Shown piece after piece: positions 23,219-33,012 of a DNA stretch of 64,000 bases. Position numbers and translations under genes: made by a program. Below the pieces are notes generated by a model. The model had not been told where the DNA came from, did no database searches, and saw only the letters and a program-made list of their open reading frames with translations. Source of the stretch: Plantago major (Eukaryota; Streptophyta; Magnoliopsida; Lamiales; Plantaginaceae); assembly GCA_026545765.1 (NCBI GenBank), contig CM048839.1, positions 84,435,914 to 84,499,913 of the forward strand. The letters run 5' to 3'. Every line of letters starts with the position of its first letter. Within the stretch, counting starts at the first letter, position 1.

Positions 23219-25670
23219 TATGTCCCCCTAATTTCCAAGTATCTTTGTAGAAGATAGTTGTGGAACTATAGTGTCCGGGGAGCTTCTTTGTGCGATCGAT
23301 CTTGTGAGCTTTTGAAAATTTTCCTTATCCGTGTCCTCTTTTGTCTTTCCCCTATCTCTCCCCCCCCCCCCCCCCTCTTACAGTCCGAGATGGGACGTCT
23401 CGGACTGTAGGAAAAGAGGTATTTATAAGCGAGATAGGGTTAAACGTGAAGGCTTAGGACTTTGGAAATTTTGTCGCTCGAATGTCGGATCCGAGGAGCT
23501 ATGCCGACTAAATTTTTCCTTGTAGATTTTGTCATTCGGATGTCGGATCCGAACTTGGAAAAATTAAATATAACTTCTTCAATTTGCCGGATTCCATGAT
23601 GCTACCTGACGACCAATATATTTGTTGTATTGCATTTCACAAGTCTTCATGCTAAGTTGCTTGTACTAGCAGTTTCCTTCTCTTCCACCTTTTTACTAGA
23701 AATAGCAAACTTTTCCATCTTCCTTCCAATTCAAGCGCAGCTTTAATCTTTTCCATTTTTTTACTATAAATAGAATAGTAAATTGAACCTCATTTTTCCA
23801 CTACCCGCAGCTTTCTTCTCTTCCACCTCTTTATGCTATAAATAGTAAAAAATACCATCCATATCACCTATTTTTCATCACAACACCACACACTCACGGT
23901 CTCTTCCACCTCTTTTCTCCTTTCGGTGCCTTCCTTATATGAACGGCAGTAGTCCTGACGCTCCTCTTGCTGTTCCGGCCTTTGTTCCGCTGCTTTCGTT
24001 TCGGTCCGGATCTCGAGGCGAGTGATTCTGTTCCGGTACCACATGTCAGTCCGGAGCTAGCAGTTCTGTCTGAGATCTATTTGAGATCTATTCTGTTTCG
24101 TTGCAGATTGCTTAGTCCGAAGTGACTATTCTCAGATCTGGCCATTTCCTCTTCCTCTTCGCTGTTGTTCAGTCTGTCTGAAGCTTGGTCTTCCCTTCGA
24201 GTTTTGTTCGAACTTCGAAGTACTCCGCCCGAGTCGACTGTGAGGGTTGGGTCGGAGGGCCCTAGGACGTACGTGGTGGCCAAGAGGAAGAGGAAGGAGA
24301 TGGCAGCGCAATAGATGGCTACGCGTCGGAGCCAGCTGGTTCGGAGGTGGCATGGATTAGGGAAGTAGAACGACGTCGTATTGAGGTTCGGAGATGAGAT
24401 GTTGAAACGATGACGTTTCTTTGGTGGCCGTCTTTGATAGAGAAGAGAAGCAGCTGTAGCTACTTCTTCGTCTTCCGCAGCTGGTTTCCAGTGAAGTGGG
24501 AGTTATGGTTTGTTGTGAGAAACTCACCATTCTAGTCCGAGACTGTCCTTTCCGAAGTCGATCTGTCTTTCTCAGTTCGGATGTCTCATTTTTGTTCAGT
24601 TTCGGAGCTCTACTGTTGTTTGCTGCCATTTTCGAACTGTTGCTCCGCCCTTCTTCTGCACTACGGATTTTTTGTTGTTTCGGACCCGCATGGTCCGTGC
24701 TTTGTTATGTTCCGAGTTTCTCTGTTAGGGCTGTTCAAAGTTTGAGCCCGTTCCGAAAAGATTCAAAAGATGTTCCGGATTTGCCAATTTCTTGTTCTTG
24801 TTCGAAACTTGTGCTTGGATCTTAGTCGAGGTTGCCTCCCCGATCCGGAAATGCTAATATTGTTCTGTTCGAAGCTTAGTCAGATCTGGCGCTACCTTCT
24901 CTGTCCGAGTCTGCTTGTTGTTTGCTTTTGCAGTTGTTCTAGTCCGTTGCATGCTGTCCGAACCTACAGCTTCTTGTCCGAGTCTCACAGTCTGAAGCTA
25001 ATTTTCAGTTCGGATCCCTGTGTTTTAGTTTGGATCTGAGGCATCTAATAGTCCTTTCTGGTCTGAGTCTCGCTCTAAGTTCCTTTGTTTGCTACAGTTC
25101 GGATATGCTTCTGCAATTGCCACTTCGGATTGCTACAGTAAGTCGTAGCTACAGTTTTTTTTTTTTTTTTTGCAGATCTTGTCTGAAGCTAGGATACGGA
25201 TCTACTGTTCCATTTATGATCAATCCGAGCCTCTTCTCTGTTTGCAGTGCGGAACTGTTGCTCTGTCACCTCTAGTCAGAAGCAGCACTTTGTTGTTTGT
25301 GTTCCGAGTTTAGTTAACTATTTTGCTCCGAAGATAACTTTCTATTCAACACTTAGTAATTCTCAAGAGTGACGTTGTTGTTGCTTTGTCGGAGCTATCA
25401 GTTTTGTTTAGATATGTATAGCATTTGACATAAGGCTTTAATTCCATCTCTTTTATTTCATACCAAAAAGAGTGAAGCAGCTTGAAGCCTGTTTGTTGAT
25501 GATGTCTTCTTCTCATCTATTTTTGTAGCTCCTGTAAACTTTGCTTTTGAAACTTTAGACTTGGCGTCAGCAAAAAATAGTCAACATTCATATATGATAT
25601 GATGTCTTTGGACAACTTATCCATTAGTAAGAGTGATGGCTTGTGATTTCCAAAACAACATGTGTTGCTG
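23219..25670. other. Non-coding interior of the gag-only element
   Basis: No supported gene. The sequence is saturated with TCCGA/TCGGA and GTTCGGA words, especially 24,000-25,300, and looks like a highly diverged relic of short tandem repeats. A poly-C run lies near 23,358-23,376 and a poly-T run near 25,156-25,171. The open frames here are short and do not resemble known proteins. Confidence 0.55.
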
Positions 25671-26127
25671 GATGGTCCGAGAGAGGTCGAGAGTCCGTGT
25701 GAGTGGATAACTCATCCATCCGTAAGAGGAATGGGGTGTTTCTTTTTATGAGAGTCGGTTTTTCGGGATGGTCCGAAGGAGGACATCCGAACGGACGAGA
25801 GTCCGTGTGAGTGGATAATTCATCCGTCCGTAGGAGGGATGGGGTGTTATCTTTTTATGACAACCGGTTTTTGGGGATGGTCTGAAGGAGGACATCCGAA
25901 CGGACGAGAGTCCGTGTGAGTGGATAACTCATCGATCCGTAAGAGGGATGGGGTGTTATCTTTTTATGACAACCGGTTTTTCGGGATGGTCCGAAGGAGG
26001 ACATCCGAACGGACGAGAGTCCGTGTTATGCCGAGACGGTCGGGCTTATATTGAAGTACTTATGCCGAGACGGTCAGGCTTATATTGAAGTACTTATGCC
26101 GAGGCGTTCGGGCTTATATAATTTCGT
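25656..26127. repeat. Two tandem arrays: 109-bp unit and 34-bp unit
   Basis: The 109-bp unit (GGGATGG at 25,765, 25,874 and 25,983 marks unit starts; a partial unit precedes) is repeated about 3.3 times. It is followed immediately by about three copies of a 34-bp unit starting TTATGCCGAG at 26,026, 26,060 and 26,094. A short TGAATGAA-type microsatellite follows at 26,222-26,255. Confidence 0.85.
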
Positions 26128-26259
26128 GGGTGTCGGACCCCTTATTAATCGGAAACATGTCTTTGACGAATCATGTACGCTTGTAGTAAATGAAGCATTG
26201 ATAAATGATGTGTGCGTGCATGATGAATGAATAAATGAATGAATGAATGAATGATGCAA

Positions 26260-27315
26260 GGGCGAATTACGTAAGGTACCCCTTAAATTTGAGCTAATTA
26301 CAGATTCAACCCCGGATTGGCAACAATTACATTCAAACCCAAAACCTATTTTCTGAGTTGACCAACTAAAATTAATTGGAAAAGAAAATGAATTGGACTC
26401 AATTGCAATTTACAAGTTTCATTTTACTACATATCAGACTCAAATATTTTATAAATTACATTATTCACCCAAATCATACTCCCTAAACTTTAATAAACCA
26501 CAAAATAACCCCACCATCACCAACCATCTTCCACCACCTCTAACCACCATTTCCACCACCTCCATCGTAATCCGATAAGAACTCCCTCCGATCCGAATCC
26601 TCTGCCCATTTCTAGTCATCCGATAAGTCAAACCGCGATAGCTAGCCAACCGATTTATGTGAACAAACGAGATGTGGTGGCTTGGAGGAGGCACGGCAAA
26701 GGAGGAGGAGCTGTGATAGAGACGCGGTGAAGGAGGAGCTGTGAGAGAGGCGTGGTGAAGGAGGAGCTGTGGGCAGCGTACCGTGGAGAGAAGAGGCGTG
26801 GCTGGAGAGGGGAGGCGTAGTGATGGCAGGTCGAAGAGGAGTGGCCGGCTATGGTGAGAATGGCGTGAAGGGAGAGGAATTGGAGAGAGGAGGAGAAAAA
26901 GCCGGAGCTGTTTAAAGCTCCGATCGAAACTGTAAAAGAGCTCCGATCGGAGCTTTTTTTAAAAGAAAATTGAGGGAGGAAGAAGATGGAGGTGGTGGAA
27001 ATTGGTGGTTAGAGATGGTGGTGTGGTGTTGAAGATGGTGGTGGGGAAGATGGATTGAAATGCTACTAAGTAAAACTTTTGGGTATTCATTTATAAGAGT
27101 TATAAGTTCTATGGGCTATTTTTGTAATAATTAAAATTAATATAATTTTTGAATTATAAAGAAAAGATAAAATAGAAGATAAAGTTGACTTTTGGGTGTA
27201 GATGTAATTCTCAAATTTGGCCTTTGTTACTTTTGGACGAATCTGTAATAGTCGCCAGTCCGGGGTTGAATGTGCAAAGGGGCCATATTTAAGGGGTGGT
27301 TTTTGTAATTTTCCC
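26260..27315. mobile_element. Non-autonomous MULE-type element
   Basis: 1,056 bp flanked by the exact 9-bp duplication ATGATGCAA (26,251-26,259 and 27,316-27,324). The ends are inverted: GGGCGAATTACG at the left, GTAATTTTCCC at the right, with ACCCCTTAAAT and TTCAACCCCGG shared further in. A second pair of complementary stretches lies deeper (about 26,520-26,565 and 26,985-27,050), so the terminal repeats may be several hundred bases long. A 9-bp duplication is diagnostic for Mutator elements. No transposase is encoded. Confidence 0.85.
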
Positions 27316-27324
27316 ATGATGCAA

Positions 27325-27729
27325 TGGATGTGGATGTATGGTAAATGATGATTTCAGGTTAAGTCAGAATACTTACTTTTTCATCGAAAACTGTAGAGCA
27401 TTATTTTCGGTTCTCCGTTTTAAGAGAAGCCAACGAAAATGGAGATCGGGATTCTAAATAAACAAATTCCAACCTTTGAAAGTATCTCCTAGCTCTTAAG
27501 CTTATGGAGTTGGCCTCACTTTTGCTTGTGCAGCTAAAGGTGTACGATGCTTGTCCTAGCCACTCTGGTGGTAGGAGACTTGCCCTGGCTACTTTGGCGT
27601 TGGAGACGGTCCTAGCCACTTTGGCGGTAGGAGGCTATCCTAGCCAAATTGGTAGCAAGTGTCGGATGTTTGTAGGACAATGAGTGTCTTACTTAGTTGG
27701 TCCGGAGAATGTAGTCTGGCCTTAGGACG
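27325..27729. other. Non-coding interior of the gag-only element
   Basis: Contains short direct repeats around TAGCCACT(C/T)TGG(C/T)GGTAGGA near 27,555-27,650. No gene seen. Confidence 0.45.
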
Positions 27730-28800
27730 CGATCTCTAAGACATGGTCAAGGACCCGCTCCGAGGATATGGTGAGATCCTGGTCTGAGGAGATGGTAAGA
27801 ACCGGGTCCAACGACATGGTAAGAACATGGTCCGAGGCCACGGTGAGAACCGGCTCCGAGGAGATGGCGAGAACCTGCTCCGAGGCGACGGTGAGAACCG
27901 GCTCCGAGGAGATGGTGAGAACCTGCTCCGGGGCGACGGTGAGAACCGGCTCCGAGGAGATGGTGAGGACCGACTCGGAGGAGATGGTAAGAACCGAGTC
28001 CGAGGAGACGGTGAGCACCGGGTCCAAGGCGACGGTGAGGACCGACTCCGAGGAGATGGTGAGAACCTGCTCCGAGGAGATGGTAAGAATCGGGTCCGAG
28101 GCGACGGTGAGGACCGACTCCGAGGCGACGGTAAGAACCGGCTCCGAGGAGATGGTGAGGACCTGTTCCGAGGAGATGATGAGCACCGGGTCCGAGGCGA
28201 CGGTGAGGACCGACTCCGAGGAGATGGTGAGGACCTGCTCCGAGGAGATGGTAAGAACCGGGTCCGAGGCGACGGTGAGGACCGACTCCGAGGAGATGGT
28301 GGGGACCTGCTCCGAGGAGATGGTAAGAACCGGGTCCGAGGCGACGGTGAGGACCGACTTCGAGGAGATGGTAAGCACCGGCTCCAAGGAGATGGTAAAC
28401 GCCGGGTCCGAGGTGACGGTGAGGACCGATTCCGAGGAGATGGTGAGAACCGGGTCCGAGGAGACGATGAGAACCGGGTCCGAGGAGATGGTGAGCACCG
28501 GGTCCGAGGCGACGGTGAGGACCGACTCCGAGGAGAAGGTAAGAACTGGGTCCGAGGCGACGGTGAGGACCGACTCCGAGGAGAGGGTGAGGACCTGCTC
28601 CGAGGCGACGGTGAGGACCGACTACGAGGCGACGGTGAGGACCTGCTCCGAGGGCTTGGTGAGAGCCTGCTCCGAGGAGATGGTAAGAACCTGCTCCGAG
28701 GACTTGGTAAGGACCTGGTCCGAGGCCTTGGTAAGAACCTGGACCGAGGACTTGGTAAGAGCCAGCTCCGAGGAGATGGTCCGACCTTATCCGGCCTTAG
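27730..28800 (-). repeat. 24-bp minisatellite, about 44 units, open in several frames
   Basis: Consensus on plus: TCCGAGGAGATGGTGAGAAC plus four variable bases. Because 24 is a multiple of three and the unit has no stop codon in several frames, long open frames arise on both strands (258 codons on minus giving an 8-residue repeat VLTISSEP; about 350 codons in each of two plus frames). On the element's sense strand (minus) the repeat follows the gag-like frames. Units fall into subtypes (AGATGG / CGACGG; ACCTGC / ACCGGG / ACCGAC) in a higher-order mix. Repetition alone explains the open frames, so expression is unproven. Confidence 0.85.
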
Positions 28801-28972
28801 GGAGCCTGGGATATGGTGCCTAGGACGTGGTCCGAGGATTGTCCCTAGTGTGTGGTCCTATATTGCCTTCCTTGGATGATTTTTGCTAAGTGCTCCACTG
28901 ACCTCATCTTCTTTTGCCTTCTCAAACCTTTTTAGGAAGAGCGTGATGATGTCCACCTAAGACTTGATGGAG

Positions 28973-29266
28973 TCATCGGGTAAGAGCCTTCATGTTATCA
29001 TTCAGACCATTGGACTCCAGCCGGCCCTCATACTTTGTCAGATGACCCTCGGGACAAATATCACCGTAGTATTTCTCATGAGCCTTTACCATTTTTTCCA
29101 GAGTAGCGTTTTGAGCTCCTAAGGCCTTCCGTTGGGGGTAGATCACTTCAGTGGCGAGCCTCTCACCAGTCCTTGGATTGATTGCTACATCCGGAGGAAG
29201 ATCCTCAATTTGAACCACCGGGATACTTTTGGCCATGTGATCCCTTACTCTATGCTGAGGAGCCAA
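28973..29266 (-). pseudogene. Second short frame of the gag-only element
   Basis: 97 codons following the leader frame on the sense strand. Weak resemblance to the N-terminal leader regions of Tat-type gag proteins; no domain recognised. Confidence 0.4.
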
Positions 29267-29388
29267 AAAGCGACTAGGACCTATTTCATCGGTCTTAGGC
29301 CTGACCGGACTTCTTTCGTGTTGGCCTCAGGATGCTACTGTTCTCCTATTAAGAAGGTTGTGATGATCTTCCTGTTGAACTTGTTCTC

Positions 29389-29853
29389 CTAATCTTTCCG
29401 AAATGGAGCGGTGTTCATTTCTAGATTGATCCGGCTCAGCTTGCCTAGGAACCGCCAAGGGTGGAGTAGCTTGAGGAGCCTAAACATTGTTAGAACCAAA
29501 GCATCCTTGAATAGTAAGAGGCCAAACTGGTTCTCGCTCATCCCAAACTCACTTGGGCGAATGACATGCCCGTTTGGAAGAGCGAAGTTTCTTTCGGAAG
29601 GAGGACCATGTGTTCCTGACGGAGGAACTTTTCCTTCAACTCCGAATGCTTGAGTTCTCATTGAAGGATCAGCGACTCTTTCCTCTTCTAAAGAAAGACT
29701 AGCAGTGCGACCATCACTTGGACAATCCATCATATCTCTTGGAGGAGTTCCTGCCACTCTGCCTCTCCTAGTGGGAGGTCTACCTCTTTGCCTTGGAGCA
29801 GGCGTGCCAATTGCAGTAGCGTTGGTTCTTGCAGACCTTCTTGTTTTCGCCAT
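29389..29853 (-). pseudogene. Gag-like leader frame of the gag-only element
   Basis: Starts with MAKTRRSARTNATA about 50 bases inside the LTR, where Tat-type elements begin their gag frame. The N-terminus is basic (RQRGRPPTRRGR), the rest acidic and Pro/Ser-rich. It compares in position and style with the leader at 36.8-37.2 kb (MAPAKKQTTK start). Part of a non-autonomous element; translation is not demonstrated. Confidence 0.55.
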
Positions 29854-29904
29854 TAATGAAGAGAACGTAACTTTTCGTAAGGTTTCCCACAGACGGCGCC
29901 AAAA

Positions 29905-30800
29905 TGTTGAGGGTAAAAGTCCCCCAACCACTTAATGAATTTTCCTTGCTTTCCTTCACTCTAAGTACCTAGACCACCTTCAAGTAAGAACCAAAGAGTA
30001 AGAGCCAGTAAGAACCGTCGTACTGGTAAGAGGCGATGCGTAAGGACCTGCACAAGCAGCTTGGAGATGGGGGGGGGGGGGTTAGGACCTGTTTGCCAAG
30101 CGTCAAACCGGTTAGAGACTTTACTCAAGAGAGACTGAAGATCTTCTCTGTATAATGTTCGGGATTAGCTTATGTCTGATGACTTACCTTAACATGGGGA
30201 TGTGTGCCCTATTTAAAGGATTTTCTCAAAGAGGAAGGACTCCTCTAGATCGCGCCAAGTGTAAGGCTCCGATTGAGCCACCAAGGCTTGTTTAGGCCCA
30301 TGACCCAATAATGACAGTTAGCCCATGCCATTTTGGGCTTTTAGGGGTAGTTTAGTCATTATTGAGAGAGTTTTGGAGGGTGTGACATAGTCTGCCAAGG
30401 TCCGAGGTCCGGAGAGGTTGGTCCGGACCGTATTGGGTTGTCATATGAGGAAGTTCTCCAGGTTCGCCCAACTCTTCCGATTCGGACCTCATGGTTCGGA
30501 CCCCCTACTCTCTGGTGCCTGTCTACTTGGCTGCCTGTGAGATTGTCATGTTGGATCCGAGTGATCGTCCGTATCGGAGGCTCCGACCCAGGTGGGTTGG
30601 ACCTGAGATCCTTGGGTCGGACCTAGTAAGCTTTAGATCCTTTGTTCCTCTCTTCTAGGGTGGGTCGGACCATGGTGGGTCTGCCCGGATCGGACAGTTG
30701 GCTCGGACCAATGTGTCTCGGATCCATTAGATGACTTAGGACGCCTTAGGATTCGTTCCAAGGGCTCCTATGACGGATTGGACATATTTTCGTATCAACA
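29905..30800 (-). repeat. Right (5') LTR of the gag-only element
   Basis: 896 bp, similar to the solo LTR at 14,501-15,471, including a poly-G run near 30,068-30,080. The primer-binding region lies directly inside, at about 29,885-29,904. Confidence 0.88.
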
Positions 30801-30805
30801 AATTC

Positions 30806-31668
30806 GATTCAACCAATTGTTCTTAGAAAATATTATATTGGAGAAATCGTGAGTCGTCAATTCACGATCCTTAAACATGAACAATTTAGAGAATTTAATA
30901 TGGACTTATCGAATTGAAGGTTTTTACGAAGATTTTATACGAGACTAACCTATATGAGTGCTTTGATAAACTCTAGAACGAATATGCATAATCTTCACAT
31001 ACTACTGTATTCAAAGGTGTTTAGCTACTCATAATTGATGATTGCATACAAGTATTCATGGTAATAATCATATGAAACATAGATGAAAAGAATTGTAAAG
31101 GACAAAGCAATTGAGAAATCAATACCAATAATCTTGATGAACCAAATCAATGAATAACCAAGTTCCAAAGATGTCTCAATGTCAATGTATGGCTCTTGGA
31201 GCTTTTCTGAAAACTAGGTTAAAAGAAGTATATCTGAGAAGGAATAAAAAATCTTATCTAATAAGGAAATTGAAATTAATTATGCATCGCTCGCCGCGGC
31301 GAGCCTTCTTAATCGCACTATATATCCAGCTCGTAAAATCTCGCCGCGGCGAGCTTTCTTTATCGCAATATATATATCATTCGCATAATCTCGCTGCGGC
31401 GGCTTCCATCTTCAAAACATAGATTCTACTCGCAAAATCTCACCGCGACGGACTGATTTCCTCACCGCGGGAAAATTCACTGCCAAGCTCGTAAAATCTC
31501 GTCGCGGCGAGCCATGCTAACCAGCTTGTATTTAAACGGCTCAAAAGACAAAACACTAACAAAACACCAAAGCGTAAAAACGAACTAAAAAGACTACAAA
31601 ACTAAAGACAAAGACTCACAAAGATCGCTAAAAAAGACCAAATGAGACATTAGAATATTGTCTCATCA
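30806..31668 (-). repeat. Athila-type LTR, major part, with GC-rich palindromes
   Basis: Rest of the LTR interrupted at 22,643. Contains several copies of the 14-bp palindrome CTCGCCGCGGCGAG and variants (31,288-31,513), each followed by a TTTTACGAG-type word, set in AT-rich DNA. The same arrangement occurs in the LTR at 58,983-60,148. Confidence 0.85.
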
Positions 31669-33010
31669 AAATCCCCAAACCGAACCTTTGCTCGTCCTCG
31701 AGCAAACAAACAAATTAAAGACAACTAGACTTAGACTACGACATATAATAACACACAGATGAGTCAACCTTCCAAATGACCGAACTCTACCATTGTAAGT
31801 GTTAAATTCACAAGATACAAAAGGTTTGCACTCAACTGGCGTTGACAGAAATAGTGACAAAAAATCCTGAAAGGGAGTTTTTCAAATAAATAACACTTAA
31901 GTCTAACTCTCCAATCCCTCGCAAGGAAATCCTACACTATTCTCTCTCACACTCTGGAAGTGTCCAGTGGGTTAAACACTCAAGAATAATAAGAGAAAAG
32001 GAAGGTGACTCGCATCACAAAGGTGCCTTAAATACCTCACGTACGCAATGTACTCAATTAGTTAAGTCAGAAGGGTCTTTTTCCTTGCGTATAGCAGCTT
32101 GCCAAGACAAACAACCAACTTCCATAAACCAAATAATTGCATCAAATGAATTCAATTCTAATCGATTTGGCTACTATGGACTCTTTTAGTCTCACTTTTT
32201 TGGTAGTGTCTATTTTACCGAAGTCCGCACTTTTGTGCGTGTTAGTTTGGTGTACGTGCCATCAATCCTCACGGACATATGGCTTTTTAGGACCACGCCG
32301 GTATATAGGTAGTATTTGAAACACGCCCAACACGACTACGGTGATGACAAGCACCACAGATACACTCCGAGACAATTCAAATAAGGGGGAATACATATTA
32401 CAAAATTTGAACAATAACATCATAATGCAGCAGATTTCTTCTCCCCAAACCGGTTCTTCAAATGCACTGACTTTCGACAAAATGAAACATGAAGAGCATG
32501 TCGTTCGTCATACTTAACTTAACTGAGTACACATGAGAATGAAAAGGCGCAAACAAGAGGGTTTGCACTTCCCGAAAAGATCACACAAGCGCCGGTACAA
32601 TATTTTTTCATCGGCTTAAAGTTACTCACCGGCTTTTTGGACTAAAGAGTTAAACAAACTTGTTATTTATAGGAAAAAAAACTTACGAGATCTTAAGTTC
32701 ACTACTCTATCTAAGCTGAGAATCGTGCAAAACGTAAGTAACAAGCAGATTTAACAATCACAATAGAAGTTTTTCGTCACTTGGAAGAACGACTCACGAA
32801 AGACTCTAGAGAAGGAAAGAAAAATCATTAAAATAACATAAAGTAGGGGACGAAGGACTCTAGAGACTAACAAAATAGAGAAAAACACAGATAAGGCACT
32901 AGAGAGCACATTCCCCCTCCCCAAACCTGAACTCAATCATGTCCTCAAGCGCAGAGTAAAAAAGAAAAAGAATTGGGTCAATAGTGACTTGCCTGTGATG
33001 TACAGTTTAG
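31669..33010 (-). other. Gene-free 3' part of the Athila interior
   Basis: Between integrase and the LTR. No env-like frame is evident. The polypurine tract is at its left edge. Confidence 0.6.
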
Positions 33011-33012
33011 AG

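Larger units (their letters stand above)
22644..30800 (-). mobile_element. Non-autonomous gag-only LTR retrotransposon (Tat-like)
   Basis: Flanked by the 5-bp target duplication AATTC (22,639-22,643 and 30,801-30,805). LTRs at 22,644-23,218 and 29,905-30,800 share TGTTGA...TCAACA ends. The minus strand is sense: the sequence just inside the right LTR is TTGGCGCCGTCTGTGGGAA, the usual Ty3/gypsy (Tat/Athila) primer region, and a polypurine tract (TTAGGGGGACATA) lies just inside the left LTR. The interior holds only a gag-like leader, a second short frame, large tandem arrays and TCCGA-rich non-coding DNA; no protease, RT or integrase is visible. It looks structurally whole as a non-autonomous element. 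It is younger than the Athila LTR it sits in. Confidence 0.88.

Noticed and set aside
24077-24629. Arg/Ser-rich minus-strand frames that look like small proteins
   Set aside because: Overlapping frames in repetitive sequence, none with family resemblance.
23331-25275. Several open frames of 60-110 codons
   Set aside because: Low-complexity TCCGA-rich DNA in the interior of a non-autonomous element; no recognisable domain.
27730-28800. CRISPR-like array of regularly spaced repeats
   Set aside because: The units are contiguous 24-mers without unique spacers and lie in a plant LTR element.
27768-28879. Two plus-strand open frames of about 350 codons each
   Set aside because: They are by-products of a stop-free 24-bp repeat on the antisense side of the element; no start context, domain or conservation supports them.
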